Source: Cohnella sp. OV330 (GTDB taxonomy: Bacteria > Bacillota > Bacilli > Paenibacillales > Paenibacillaceae). From it: 64,000 nt of DNA. The stretch covers positions 248,001 to 312,000 of the forward strand of contig NZ_FOKE01000005.1 of NCBI RefSeq assembly GCF_900112065.1, read 5' to 3'. Under the pieces are notes generated by a model that searched no databases, was not told the DNA's origin, and saw only the letters and a program-made list of their open reading frames with translations. The translations under genes were made by a program, and so were the position numbers. The stretch's first letter is position 1. Every line of letters begins with the position of its first letter. Of this stretch, positions 42,543-51,267 are shown in pieces.

Positions 42543-43013
42543 ATGTTCAATCAACTGAATCGGTACGGTAAAAACTCGGCCTGGGCCGTCGCCGTTCTGG
42601 CCATGCTGCTCATGGGCACGGCCTGCAGCAACGACAAGGACGGAAGCGACGCTTCCCCTTCGCCTAGCGTATCCGCTTCTGCGTCCCCCGCATCGTCGCC
42701 TGACGCCTCTCCGTCCGCGCAGCCGGACGCCAGCGCAACCGCGTCGCCTGACGCGTCGCCTTCCGCGGCTCCTTCCGGCGCGGTCGACGAGAAAGAATCG
42801 GCAGGTACGTACAACGGACAAATCGACAATCACTCGATCGAGATCGAGAGCGCCGAGGGCGTCCGCGCTTATCAGATCGACGACGAGATCTCGGACAAGC
42901 TGTCGAGCTGGGACGACGGCGTGAAGATCAAATTCAAGTACAAGATCAATGAGATCAAAGGCGACAGCGAGACGATCGAGCAATACGTCATCACCTCGAT
43001 CGACAAGCAATAA
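42543..43013 (+). CDS. Lipoprotein with Ser/Pro/Ala linker
   Basis: The 156-residue product has a signal peptide and lipobox (LLMGTAC), then a ~50-residue linker of SPDASPS-type repeats, then a ~75-residue domain (TYNGQIDNHSIEIES to VITSIDKQ) that looks beta-rich. The domain resembles small OB-like lipoprotein domains, but I do not recognise a named family. GGAGGT lies upstream of the ATG. The epimerase gene follows 27 bases later. Confidence 0.75.
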   Translation: MFNQLNRYGKNSAWAVAVLAMLLMGTACSNDKDGSDASPSPSVSASASPASSPDASPSAQPDASATASPDASPSAAPSGAVDEKESAGTYNGQIDNHSIEIESAEGVRAYQIDDEISDKLSSWDDGVKIKFKYKINEIKGDSETIEQYVITSIDKQ

Positions 43014-43040
43014 TTCATGTCATTCCCATGAGGTGAGCCC

Positions 43041-43955
43041 ATGCGCGCAGTGCTGTGCGGCGGTACCGGATTTATCGGTTCCGCCTTGGCCGAAGCCCTC
43101 TCCGCCCGCGGAGACGAAGTATGGATCATAACCCGGAGCAAGCCTGCGGCGCCAGCCGCAGGCTTGCTTTATGCGACTTGGGATTCGTGGCTGGCCGATC
43201 CCGGCCTGACCGGCCCAGTAGACGCCATCGTCAATTTGAGCGGAGCGACGATCGGGCGCCGATGGACGTCCAAATCCAAGGCGCTCATCCACTCCTCCCG
43301 TATTCAAGCGGCCGGGCGCATCGCGGATGCCGTCGCGCGCATGCCAAGCCTGCCGGCCGTGCTCGTGAACGCCTCCGCCATCTCGCTTTACGGACATTCG
43401 GAGTCGACCGGCGGCCGTTATCCGATGCCCTTCGACGAGAGCGCGCCCCCGCGTCCCGAGGATTTTTTGAGCGAGACGATCGTACAGTGGGAGGCGGCCG
43501 TCGACCGCATTCCGATCGACCGCATCGTTAAGCTGCGGATCGGTCTTGCGCTGGGCAACGGCGGCGGTTCGTACCCGCTGCTTAGCTTGCCGACCAAGCT
43601 GTTCGCCGGTGGCCGTCTCGGTTCGGGGCGACAGGGCATGCCCTGGATCCACATCGACGATATCGTGGGGCTCATTTTGCTCGGCCTGGATAACGAAGCG
43701 ATCTCCGGCCCCGTCAACGCGGTCGCGCCCGATTCGGTCGACAACGATGCCTTCGGCCGGACATTGGCGAAGGTGCTTGGCCGCCCGTATTGGCTTCACG
43801 CGCCCGCTTGGGCGATCCGCGCCGCGCTCGGCGAGATGTCCGCGCTGCTGCTCGCCGGGCAGTTCGCGATTCCGCGCAAAGCGCTGGCCCACGGTTACGT
43901 TTTTCGGCATCCCAAGCTGGAAGGCGCCCTTGGAGACCTGAAGGATCGCCGTTAA
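43041..43955 (+). CDS. TIGR01777-family NAD-dependent epimerase (SulA/YfcH type)
   Basis: The 304-residue protein is an extended short-chain dehydrogenase: GGTGFIGSALAEAL nucleotide-binding motif, VNLSGATIGRRWT, SSRIQAAGRIADAV, ASAISLYG, and PWIHIDDIVGLILLGL, all typical of the TIGR01777/YfcH group. The C-terminal DUF1731-like RKALAHGYVFRHPKLEGALGDL also fits. The substrate is unknown. A perfect terminator-like hairpin lies inside the gene at 43137-43168. It converges with the FHA gene with a four-base gap and no terminator between. Confidence 0.9.
   Translation: MRAVLCGGTGFIGSALAEALSARGDEVWIITRSKPAAPAAGLLYATWDSWLADPGLTGPVDAIVNLSGATIGRRWTSKSKALIHSSRIQAAGRIADAVARMPSLPAVLVNASAISLYGHSESTGGRYPMPFDESAPPRPEDFLSETIVQWEAAVDRIPIDRIVKLRIGLALGNGGGSYPLLSLPTKLFAGGRLGSGRQGMPWIHIDDIVGLILLGLDNEAISGPVNAVAPDSVDNDAFGRTLAKVLGRPYWLHAPAWAIRAALGEMSALLLAGQFAIPRKALAHGYVFRHPKLEGALGDLKDRR
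43137..43170 (+). terminator. Terminator-like hairpin inside the epimerase coding sequence
   Basis: AGCAAGCCTGCGGC (43137-43150) and GCCGCAGGCTTGCT (43155-43168) form a perfect 14-bp stem with a four-base loop followed by TTAT. It encodes SKPAAPAAGLL in the epimerase, about 100 bases after its start and 124 bases behind the lipoprotein stop. Confidence 0.5.
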
Positions 43956-43959
43956 TGCG

Positions 43960-45624
43960 CTAGTTCCGCAGCGCTTCGCTTGGCGCATGGAACCTGTAGA
44001 TCGATCCGGCCATCTGCAGGCAATCGCCCGCTTCCAGCGGATAAGCTTCGTACGGCGCCATCGGACTGCCGTTGAGCCAGCTTCCGTTACGGGAACCGAG
44101 GTCCTTGGCCAGCCAACGTCCCTGCTGACGCAGCATTTCAAGATGCGCTCTGGACATGCCCCCCGATTCATCTACGTGTTGAGCCGCGTCCCGCGAGCGG
44201 CCGATGACAAGCGATTCCGTTTTTAACGGAATTTTGCAAGGACGCTCCGCGGACTCCCACTCCAGGAAACAGACTGCGGGGGACGCCGACTGCGGCGAAG
44301 CCAACAGCTCCGTCGCTTCCCGCTTGGCGGACAGCCATTCCGTCTGGGGACGATCGTTAAAGGTAAGTTCAGACGCTACCCGGACGTTTTCCGATTCTTT
44401 GGAATAGGATTCGAATCTCGCCAACGGCACGACGTCCGGCGCGCGAGGTCCCTCCCCTACCCCGGGCTCCGGCCATGCCGGAAGGGCAGCGTACCGATCG
44501 GGCTCCGGTTCCCTCGATACAGATCCGACCGCTATCTCGCGATAAGGTTCAGCTCGCTCTTTCCGTGTCCATCCGTTCCACAGCAACAAACACAAGCCCG
44601 CGCAAGCCGCCGTTGCACCTAGAGACAACGCCAGCCCTCGCGTACCCGGGGCGCCAGCGTAAAAGGTTTTCCAAGCTGCGCCCGCCGCGACCGCAGACAG
44701 CGCCACGAGCCATGTCCGCCACCTGGCGGCGCTCATGCCGCCCGGCATCAGGCCGGGTCCGTCCGCCGTATCTTCTTCCCCTCCGACCATGGCTATGCCT
44801 GGATTACGTTCGGGTTGAAGGGCATTCAAGCGATGCCAAGAGGAATCGCCGGCTTCCCTCTCCATCCGCACGGGCGTCTTGGACGGGGACAAGCTGCCGG
44901 GCAGATCGGGTTCTGGCAAGGCGTCATTCGCTCCCGCGCCCTCCTTTCGGTCCGATTGAATGGCAGCAGGCGTCGCGGTCTGCTCTATTCGAACGAACAT
45001 CCCCTGTTTTTGATCCGCGGCTTGGCTTATGCGTCCTGCGCGTTCTTCCGCGCGCTCGCACAGATAGCGTCGAGCGTAGTCACGCAAAGACGAGGGCACG
45101 AAACCTTCCGAAGCCGCAATCCCCAGCAGCCGCTGCAAGGCTGCGCCGTCCGGATTATCCGCGCGCATGACCCATCTGACGATAAGGCGTTCAAGTCCCC
45201 CTTCGTTTTCTGCCGACGATGCGTCGACTGCAAGCGGCAAATAGGCGAACCGCAAGTCATGCCACCCGCTCCCCACGAAAATATATTCGTCTCGCAGCAG
45301 CAGGCGCGAAAAATCAAGCATGTGATCGTGGCACTGCTCGGCCGTTTCGGCCAGCTTGCACAAGGCGGCCATGGCGTCGGTCATCGTCCAGCGTTCGGCA
45401 CGCAGCGTCTGGCTCAGCATCTTGCTGCCTGCCAGCCGATAACGCAGCCCGATTTGCCCATCCGTTTCTTCAACCGCAAGCGGCAGAAGGCCGGGTATCT
45501 CGCAAGCCTGCAGCATGCCCGTCTGGACAGCGTCCAGATCCTCCCGCCGCCATGGCGCCGATGTCCGTTCAAGTATCATCCAGAGCCCCCGTTGCTGCTC
45601 GAACCTCGTTTTCAGCTCGTTCAT
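43960..45624 (-). CDS. FHA-domain membrane protein of the Tad/Flp locus (DUF6382-like N-terminus)
   Basis: The 554-residue protein has an N-terminal ~220-residue domain that resembles DUF6382, found with Flp pilus genes. A Ser/Pro-rich stretch, two transmembrane helices (about 300-325 and 330-350) and a C-terminal FHA domain follow. The FHA domain shows LVIGRSRDAAQHV, SRAHLEM and DLGSRNGSWLNG, the phosphothreonine-binding pattern. It may link pilus assembly to Ser/Thr kinase signalling. GGAGGG precedes the ATG at 45624. It is the last gene of the operon. The family name of the N-terminus is an inference. Confidence 0.82.
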   Translation of the reverse strand: MNELKTRFEQQRGLWMILERTSAPWRREDLDAVQTGMLQACEIPGLLPLAVEETDGQIGLRYRLAGSKMLSQTLRAERWTMTDAMAALCKLAETAEQCHDHMLDFSRLLLRDEYIFVGSGWHDLRFAYLPLAVDASSAENEGGLERLIVRWVMRADNPDGAALQRLLGIAASEGFVPSSLRDYARRYLCERAEERAGRISQAADQKQGMFVRIEQTATPAAIQSDRKEGAGANDALPEPDLPGSLSPSKTPVRMEREAGDSSWHRLNALQPERNPGIAMVGGEEDTADGPGLMPGGMSAARWRTWLVALSAVAAGAAWKTFYAGAPGTRGLALSLGATAACAGLCLLLWNGWTRKERAEPYREIAVGSVSREPEPDRYAALPAWPEPGVGEGPRAPDVVPLARFESYSKESENVRVASELTFNDRPQTEWLSAKREATELLASPQSASPAVCFLEWESAERPCKIPLKTESLVIGRSRDAAQHVDESGGMSRAHLEMLRQQGRWLAKDLGSRNGSWLNGSPMAPYEAYPLEAGDCLQMAGSIYRFHAPSEALRN

Positions 45625-45674
45625 GATTTCCCTCCTTATCGTCCTCATTCGACCGTACGTTACATTTCGCTGCG

Positions 45675-46163
45675 CTATCCCCCTGAGAACGCAAGCAGGG
45701 CGTAAGCAGGCGCGACGGCCAGCATAAAAGGAAACTTCGCGCCTTTTCCAGCTTGCGCCGGGTGCCGCCCCCAAGGCCAATCGATCTTTAGCGCCCAGGG
45801 ACGTACGATCGGAACTTTTAGCGTCAGCAAGAGCACGGCGATCCCGCCCGCGAACAACAGCGAAAAGACGACCAGCTGCAGCGCCGAAGAAGCGCCGGCC
45901 CATGCGCCGTACGCGGCGAACCACTTAACGTCCCCGGCGCCCAGGCCTCTGGCGATATGAAGCAGCCCTAACGGAATCGCACCGGCGGCGATCCCGCCGA
46001 TCGTCCACCAGACGCGCCCGGGGCCGTAAGCGGCAATTTGAAAGATAAAGCCGCCCGCCGCGAACGCGACGCACAGCAAATTGGATATTTCCATTCGCCT
46101 GATATCGCTCCAGCAGGCGAAAAGCAGCAGCGCTGCCGTCGCCGACCATACGATCGTATCCAC
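45675..46163 (-). CDS. tadV: Prepilin peptidase, A24 family (TadV/CpaA type, GTG start)
   Basis: The 162-residue membrane protein has about five helices and both catalytic aspartates of A24 peptidases: the SDIRRMEIS motif after the first helix and GLGAGDVKWFAAYGAW in the middle. It would cleave and possibly methylate the Flp pilin and TadE-type pseudopilins at the membrane. The start is GTG, seven bases after GGAGG, only three bases from the end of the preceding gene. Confidence 0.9.
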   Translation of the reverse strand: MDTIVWSATAALLLFACWSDIRRMEISNLLCVAFAAGGFIFQIAAYGPGRVWWTIGGIAAGAIPLGLLHIARGLGAGDVKWFAAYGAWAGASSALQLVVFSLLFAGGIAVLLLTLKVPIVRPWALKIDWPWGRHPAQAGKGAKFPFMLAVAPAYALLAFSGG

Positions 46164-46166
46164 GGT

Positions 46167-47132
46167 TTATCCTCCCTTTCCGGCGGATTTGGCTTGCACC
46201 TCGAAAGTCTGTTGAAGGCTCCCTCCGCTATAAGAGGCCTCCCATGCCCAATCGCCGGGCGTCGTGTTGCCCGATACGAGCCATGTCCAAGAGACGCGCC
46301 CGGACGCGTCGGCCGTCGCCGCGCCCAAATGCCTTGCCTGACTTTGGCCGCTCTTGTAAACAACCTTGAGATCGACTGCAGCACCGGGTTCCGCCCGCAA
46401 AACCAAGGTCACTCTGCGCCCGCGCTGAACGGGCGACGGCTCGAGCGAAACGAACGCAAGCGAGCCCGCTTCGCTGCCTGGCTCCGGAGCTGCGGCGGCA
46501 AGCCGCTCGCCGCCCGTCCAAACCCGCTCCTTGACGGAAGCCCGAACAATGAGCGGCCGCCCGGACCAGGGGAACGAAAATGGCAGCTTGTATTCCGCTT
46601 CGAGCGTCAGATAAGCTTTGGCAGGGTCCCGCGCGTCCGGCAAATCAACGCGGACCAGCTTCATTCGCGAAGCGGGCAGCATGGACTTGCTTAGCCTGTC
46701 TGCGACCCGGGGCTCCAGCGTCTCCTTCGCCAGAAGGGCGTCCGGATACCAGTCCCCTGCCGCAAAGCGTTCAGCCCAATCGGAGAGGGGTTCGGGCAAA
46801 TAAGAGGCAAGCTTTCCGACCGTTTCCTGAGGCCCCGCCAGCCGTTCCTTCCAGTGCGTATAGGCACCTGCGTCCGCGCCTTCGCCAGTCGCATCGCCCG
46901 CCTCTGCCATACTTTCGGACAAGGGGTACCATATCGCCGCGGTCTGCCTGGCCGTCTGGGAAAGCGCGCCTTGCAGCGCCATGGCGACGATCGAGGCATG
47001 AATCAAGTAGATTAAGAAGAGAACGCAGATCATGACCGTCGGCATGGTCAGCGCGGCTTCGAGCGTCAAGCTTCCCTCGCTGCCCGCCTGCTTTTTACTG
47101 ATAAGCGCTATCCGCCGAAAAAGCCGTCTCAT
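46167..47132 (-). CDS. TadE-like pilus-associated protein
   Basis: The 321-residue protein starts with a basic segment and a TadE-type prepilin-like helix (GSLTLEAALTMPTVMICVLFLIYLIHASIVAMALQ), followed by an extracellular region. The C-terminal ~110 residues look beta-rich (SFVSLEP-, VTLVLRAEPGAAVDL-, WEASYSGGS-), like an Ig-type sandwich. It overlaps the previous gene by 38 bases, so translation is coupled. I infer a minor pseudopilin or adhesin; the exact role is unknown. Confidence 0.75.
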   Translation of the reverse strand: MRRLFRRIALISKKQAGSEGSLTLEAALTMPTVMICVLFLIYLIHASIVAMALQGALSQTARQTAAIWYPLSESMAEAGDATGEGADAGAYTHWKERLAGPQETVGKLASYLPEPLSDWAERFAAGDWYPDALLAKETLEPRVADRLSKSMLPASRMKLVRVDLPDARDPAKAYLTLEAEYKLPFSFPWSGRPLIVRASVKERVWTGGERLAAAAPEPGSEAGSLAFVSLEPSPVQRGRRVTLVLRAEPGAAVDLKVVYKSGQSQARHLGAATADASGRVSWTWLVSGNTTPGDWAWEASYSGGSLQQTFEVQAKSAGKGG

Positions 47133-49434
47133 AGCGATTTCCCTTCACCGTCCCCTGCCAGGATACGCTCTTCCCTGCGAGCTTCGCGGCACCCGGCAAA
47201 AACCATAAGCGCACCGAGGCAACGCCTCGCGAGCCTGCGTAGGTATAGGCTTCCTGGAGATCTACGTCGAGCGCGTCCTCGATCAAAGCGATCCTGCGGG
47301 CCGTCTGCCCTTCGGAGCTACCGTGCAGCAGCAAAAACAGCCGGACGTAGTCCTTATAGTAAGTATCGATTTTCGCGTATTTGGACAGCGTTATGACGCC
47401 CCGGTCCAGCAAGCCCTGAATATCCTTCAGCGCTTCGGTAATGCCGTAAAGCGCGGCTGCCGCAAGCACGACCAGCGGATGCCCGTAAGAGCGGCATTCG
47501 ATCAGCCCTTCCATCGTGCGGATCGCGAGGCGCAGCGCAAAAAGTTCGCCGTATGCAGCCGCGATATTCGCCGCCGGATTGCGCAGTCCGTACAAGACGT
47601 ATTCGTTTTCCTGCTTGCCCGGCATCAACAGGCCTTCTCCGCCCCAGTCCAGCAGCGAGCGCACTTCGGACGGATCTGCCGTCGAGAAACGAGCGTAGGA
47701 ATATTCGGCGAAATAGACGGCGTCACGCATCCCCGTCACGCCGTCTCCAAGCGCATCCAGCCAACCGTCCGCAGATGCGAAGGCCGCCTTGCGTCCCTCT
47801 GACGCATCCGAAGGAAGGCGAGTCGGGAATGCTTCTTCCTGGCCTTCGTTCCAAGTTAAGTTTCGATGAAACAGCCAATCCAGCCGTTCGAACGCCTGCT
47901 TCTCCTCAGGAGACGATCGTATGCCGGCAAGCGTGGCGAGAAAGGCGGAAGCGCCGGACCAGGCGGTGCGCGACTTAGCCTCCAGCGCCCGGCGCTCCTC
48001 GTCGCCCGATCGCTGAGACTTAAGCGCTTCGCGGCGTCCGGCTGTGACGCTTCCCGATGCGCCATGCTTGTCCGCGAAGCCGGCCAGCAGCGATTGAAGG
48101 CGGTCCGCCCCGTCGCGCAGCGCCCCGTCCATGCCGGACGAGCCTGGCGCCGCGTTCAGGGAGACCGCCATCGACTCCGCCGCATCGCGCAAGCCGGCGC
48201 CTTCACTGCGGATGCCTTCCAGCTCTTCCTTGTAGCGGCTCCAGTAATCGCCGGGCAATATCAGGTCCGAAGCAGTGCGCCGAAGTTCTTGCAAAGAGCC
48301 CGCCTCGCCGCCGGCGAAGCCCCCCTCGCCTGTCTCCGCCGGCCATTCGGCGGGCGTATCGGCAGCGCTATCGGCTTCGGCCGCGATCCGTGACATTTCC
48401 GCATTCGCCGTCTCGGCTTCCTCGGCATCCTTCACGGCAGCTTCGAGCGATTTCTCCAGCGAGGCAATCGCTTGTACCGATTGGTTCCGCAGCCGGCCAG
48501 CCAGCTTGGCGACCCCTCTTTCGTAGGCCGAGATCTCCGCAGCGTACAAAGGCCCGTCCGATGGAGCGGGCGTCGGCGAAGGCGAAGGTGATGCTCCCGA
48601 CGAGGACGGACTCCCGTTTAATTTTTCTTCCGCCTCCCGGCGCAGTCTCTCGGCTTCCCGCTGCCGCTGCGTTTCTGCTCTGGCTGTGTCTTCGGCGCGT
48701 TTCGCCGTATAATCGCCGTACATTAAAGCCGCGTCCGCAACATCTTTAACGTCGCCGGCGGACCTGCCTCCCGCCATCGATATCGGCGGCCGCGGGACGA
48801 TCGCTTCGAAAGCGTCCGTCATACTCTCGCCCGCCTCGATCTGGCGCTTCAGCGCGCGATCCAAGGCAGCCTCTCGTTTCTCGTAAGCCTGACGCATGTC
48901 TTCGAGCAGATCGGACGTTTTTTTCGCTTCCTTCATCAAAGCCGGCAGACCTTTGAACCGAGAAGCCAAGTCCAGCGTCAAGTCGATCGGCGCCTTGTAC
49001 TTCATCTCCTCCAGAACTTGCCGCTTGAACACGGCGTGGGAGCCGAGCGGCCGGCTCTCGACGACCTCCTCGTCGCGCCAAGCGGTATCGAGCAGGCGCA
49101 GCGCGTCCGTATCTTCCGGATCCCTATGCCCTTCTAGCACTTCGGACAGCAGCGCTTCAGGCGCGCTGCCTCCGATCGCGAACAAGCCGTAGCGCTCGTA
49201 CAACGCCGGATCGTATGAAGACAATACGCCTCTTGCGCCAGCCTTCATCGACAGCTCCGCCTGCTGGCGAAAAGCCGCGATGCGACCGAAATCGATCAAC
49301 GTTCCCGTCAGAAAGATCATGGCAGCCATCACCGCCGACATGTATATGGATACGGCGCCCGAAGACGCTCGTCCAAACCGGAGTAAACGATTCTTAATCC
49401 TTGCGTATCCCCTGGCATTATTGCGACTGCGCAT
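47095..49434 (-). CDS. Large TadG-like (DUF5702-like) membrane protein
   Basis: The 779-residue protein has one N-terminal helix after a basic start (GAVSIYMSAVMAAMIFLTGTLIDFGRIAAFRQQAELSMKAG, the TadG/Flp-type motif) and a long extracytoplasmic region. The middle is rich in charged coiled-coil-like helices (EEKLNG-, RRKAEDTARAETQRQREAERLRR) and contains a SPSPSPTPAP linker. The end is a folded domain. It probably spans the wall next to the pilus. I chose the ATG at 49434, seven bases after GGAGG; it overlaps tadE by 17 bases. Confidence 0.75.
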   Translation of the reverse strand: MRSRNNARGYARIKNRLLRFGRASSGAVSIYMSAVMAAMIFLTGTLIDFGRIAAFRQQAELSMKAGARGVLSSYDPALYERYGLFAIGGSAPEALLSEVLEGHRDPEDTDALRLLDTAWRDEEVVESRPLGSHAVFKRQVLEEMKYKAPIDLTLDLASRFKGLPALMKEAKKTSDLLEDMRQAYEKREAALDRALKRQIEAGESMTDAFEAIVPRPPISMAGGRSAGDVKDVADAALMYGDYTAKRAEDTARAETQRQREAERLRREAEEKLNGSPSSSGASPSPSPTPAPSDGPLYAAEISAYERGVAKLAGRLRNQSVQAIASLEKSLEAAVKDAEEAETANAEMSRIAAEADSAADTPAEWPAETGEGGFAGGEAGSLQELRRTASDLILPGDYWSRYKEELEGIRSEGAGLRDAAESMAVSLNAAPGSSGMDGALRDGADRLQSLLAGFADKHGASGSVTAGRREALKSQRSGDEERRALEAKSRTAWSGASAFLATLAGIRSSPEEKQAFERLDWLFHRNLTWNEGQEEAFPTRLPSDASEGRKAAFASADGWLDALGDGVTGMRDAVYFAEYSYARFSTADPSEVRSLLDWGGEGLLMPGKQENEYVLYGLRNPAANIAAAYGELFALRLAIRTMEGLIECRSYGHPLVVLAAAALYGITEALKDIQGLLDRGVITLSKYAKIDTYYKDYVRLFLLLHGSSEGQTARRIALIEDALDVDLQEAYTYAGSRGVASVRLWFLPGAAKLAGKSVSWQGTVKGNRYETAFSADSAYQ

Positions 49435-50152
49435 CCGCCTTCCTCCCCAATAGAGAGCCTGCTTTGCCGAGATACGACTCGGCGCCGCCACCCTCCCGCT
49501 TCACCTTGGCCGTGTAGTAACGGACAAGGTCGAACGTGCGCATCCACTCCGCGGGCTCCGTCACCGGAGCCGACGATTCGGACGACGCAACCGATGAACC
49601 GCGCAGCAGAGCTAGCGGGGATAGCTCGCCCGGATCAGCCGCCGAGACCGCGATTTCCCGCTGAATGCCGCCCCGCTCGTAACGAATGCTGCCCTCCCAA
49701 TTTTCTGAGAGCGCTTCGGCGGCCGGATACAGCTTGCGAAGCGTCAACCGATCCCGAGGATCTGCCGCTCCGGGGAAAGTCAGCGAATCCGCCGACTCGC
49801 CCGCCGTCCAGCCAAACAGGCCTTGCAGCAGCGCGTCGTCGGTCAGACGCCAGTACAATCCGTCATACCGGCCGTCCTCGTAAGCGCCTGTCGCGAACTC
49901 GCTCTCCGCGTGACTCCAATTGAAGGCCGCCCTTTCTGCGGTAACGGCGGAATTATAATGGACGATCGCGTTCTGGGCGGTAAACAGCGCGTAAAACACG
50001 AGCAAAAACGTAACGATCAAAAGCGTAGGCATCAGCATGCTTGCCTCAAGCGAATACGACCCGGAAGTCTGACGCCATAAGGAGAGGATGTAGCCGCGCC
50101 AACGATGGCGGACCGAGAGAATAGCGGCATGAAGACGGATGAAGCCGACCAT
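49418..50152 (-). CDS. tadE: TadE-like pseudopilin
   Basis: The 244-residue protein has a short basic leader, then a TadE-like helix (GSYSLEASMLMPTLLIVTFLLVFYALFTAQNAIVHY) with the G-xxxx-E cleavage pattern for a prepilin peptidase. A ~190-residue extracellular part follows. It lies five bases after the Flp pilin gene and has a poor ribosome site, so coupled translation is likely. The exact role in pilus assembly is inferred from family and context. Confidence 0.78.
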   Translation of the reverse strand: MVGFIRLHAAILSVRHRWRGYILSLWRQTSGSYSLEASMLMPTLLIVTFLLVFYALFTAQNAIVHYNSAVTAERAAFNWSHAESEFATGAYEDGRYDGLYWRLTDDALLQGLFGWTAGESADSLTFPGAADPRDRLTLRKLYPAAEALSENWEGSIRYERGGIQREIAVSAADPGELSPLALLRGSSVASSESSAPVTEPAEWMRTFDLVRYYTAKVKREGGGAESYLGKAGSLLGRKADAQSQ

Positions 50153-50157
50153 TCCTA

Positions 50158-50373
50158 TTAACTGAAAAACGAATCCGACTTGTCCTCGACCTTGCCGAAC
50201 AGCCGATCCAGGAAATCCAAAATCCAGTCTCTGAACAGTACGGCGATGGCGATGATCACAGCCGCGATCAGCACGATCTCTAGCGTGCCGAGCCCCTCCT
50301 CGTTTCTCCAGAAAGCGTTCAGCTTACCGCGCGCGTACGTACCTAGCTTGAAAGAAAGACGGCGAATGTTCAT
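50158..50373 (-). CDS. flp: Flp-type type IVb pilin
   Basis: The 71-residue protein has a ~24-residue basic leader and then the Flp processing site EEG/LGTLE with a conserved glutamate at +5, followed by a hydrophobic helix (IVLIAAVIIAIAVLF) and a charged end. It is the expected pilus subunit, cleaved by the A24 peptidase encoded downstream. The start at 50373 follows GGGGG. Confidence 0.85.
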   Translation of the reverse strand: MNIRRLSFKLGTYARGKLNAFWRNEEGLGTLEIVLIAAVIIAIAVLFRDWILDFLDRLFGKVEDKSDSFFS

Positions 50374-50400
50374 GCAAGAAACCCCCAATTAAAAATTGAA

Positions 50401-51267
50401 TTATTCAGTCCCCATCAGCAATATCGAAGGCGTCCCGACCAAGATCAGGATGATGAGAAAAATGACGGCGAGCGGAAAAGCGAGTCTGGAGGAGGCGCGT
50501 TCGCCGAGCGTCTTGGCCGCGGCCTTGCGCTTCTCCCACAGGATGCGGGACAGCTCCCGCAGCGCGGTGACGAACGTGTCGCCGCCCCGTCTTGCGTTCA
50601 TCAGCAGCGTCGTGGCGAACATCCTCGCCTCGGGCACGGCGCATCGGCGGCCGAATTCCTCCCAGGCAAAAACGAAGGATTCCCCTCGCTTCACCGCCGT
50701 CACCGCGGCCTCGAGCTCCGCATAGAGCGGATGCCCCGACCTGTCGCGGGCGCCTGCAGGCCGTTCGAGGCAATGCTCGAGCGCCCGGAGCACATTTTCC
50801 CCCGCGCCCACCATCAGCAGCAGCCGATTCAGCATCTCCGGCAGTTCCATGACGATCGCATGCCTGCGTTGTTCCAGCTTGCCGTATAGTTCTTTTCGTT
50901 TCATGAGCGGCAGCAGGACCGCCATCGCCGCGCCAAGGCCAAGCAATGCGGCCCGATCCGCGAACCAGCCGAGCATAGCGCCGGCCAGCAGCGCCGTATA
51001 CGCGTAGGCGGCACATACGGCGGCATGCCGCGACAGCAACGCTGATACGTCACGTCCGCCCGACAAAGCGGACAGTGCGGCTTGCTCGCGATGCAGCCTC
51101 GGCGCGATCCGCGCCCATAAGCGCTTGCTGCCGATCAACGCATGCATCGGATCGAGCAACAAGTGAATCGGCTTGCTCCGAGCGCGACTGCGGTACACGC
51201 GACCAAGCAGCGCCGCATAGCCCAAGAGTAGCAGCAAAGCAAGCCCCCCAAGCGCGAACTGCATCAT
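50401..51267 (-). CDS. tadC: Type II secretion F-domain protein TadC
   Basis: The 288-residue membrane protein has N- and C-terminal helices and the T2SSF domain (LPEMLNRLLLMVGAGENVLRALEHC, then FGRRCAVPEARMFATTLLMNARRGGDTFVTALRELSRILWEKR). It forms the inner-membrane platform with TadB. Its ATG overlaps the tadB stop (ATGA), and a second ATG follows directly, so translation is coupled. A longer upstream reading of this frame runs through tadB and is not real. Confidence 0.88.
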   Translation of the reverse strand: MMQFALGGLALLLLLGYAALLGRVYRSRARSKPIHLLLDPMHALIGSKRLWARIAPRLHREQAALSALSGGRDVSALLSRHAAVCAAYAYTALLAGAMLGWFADRAALLGLGAAMAVLLPLMKRKELYGKLEQRRHAIVMELPEMLNRLLLMVGAGENVLRALEHCLERPAGARDRSGHPLYAELEAAVTAVKRGESFVFAWEEFGRRCAVPEARMFATTLLMNARRGGDTFVTALRELSRILWEKRKAAAKTLGERASSRLAFPLAVIFLIILILVGTPSILLMGTE

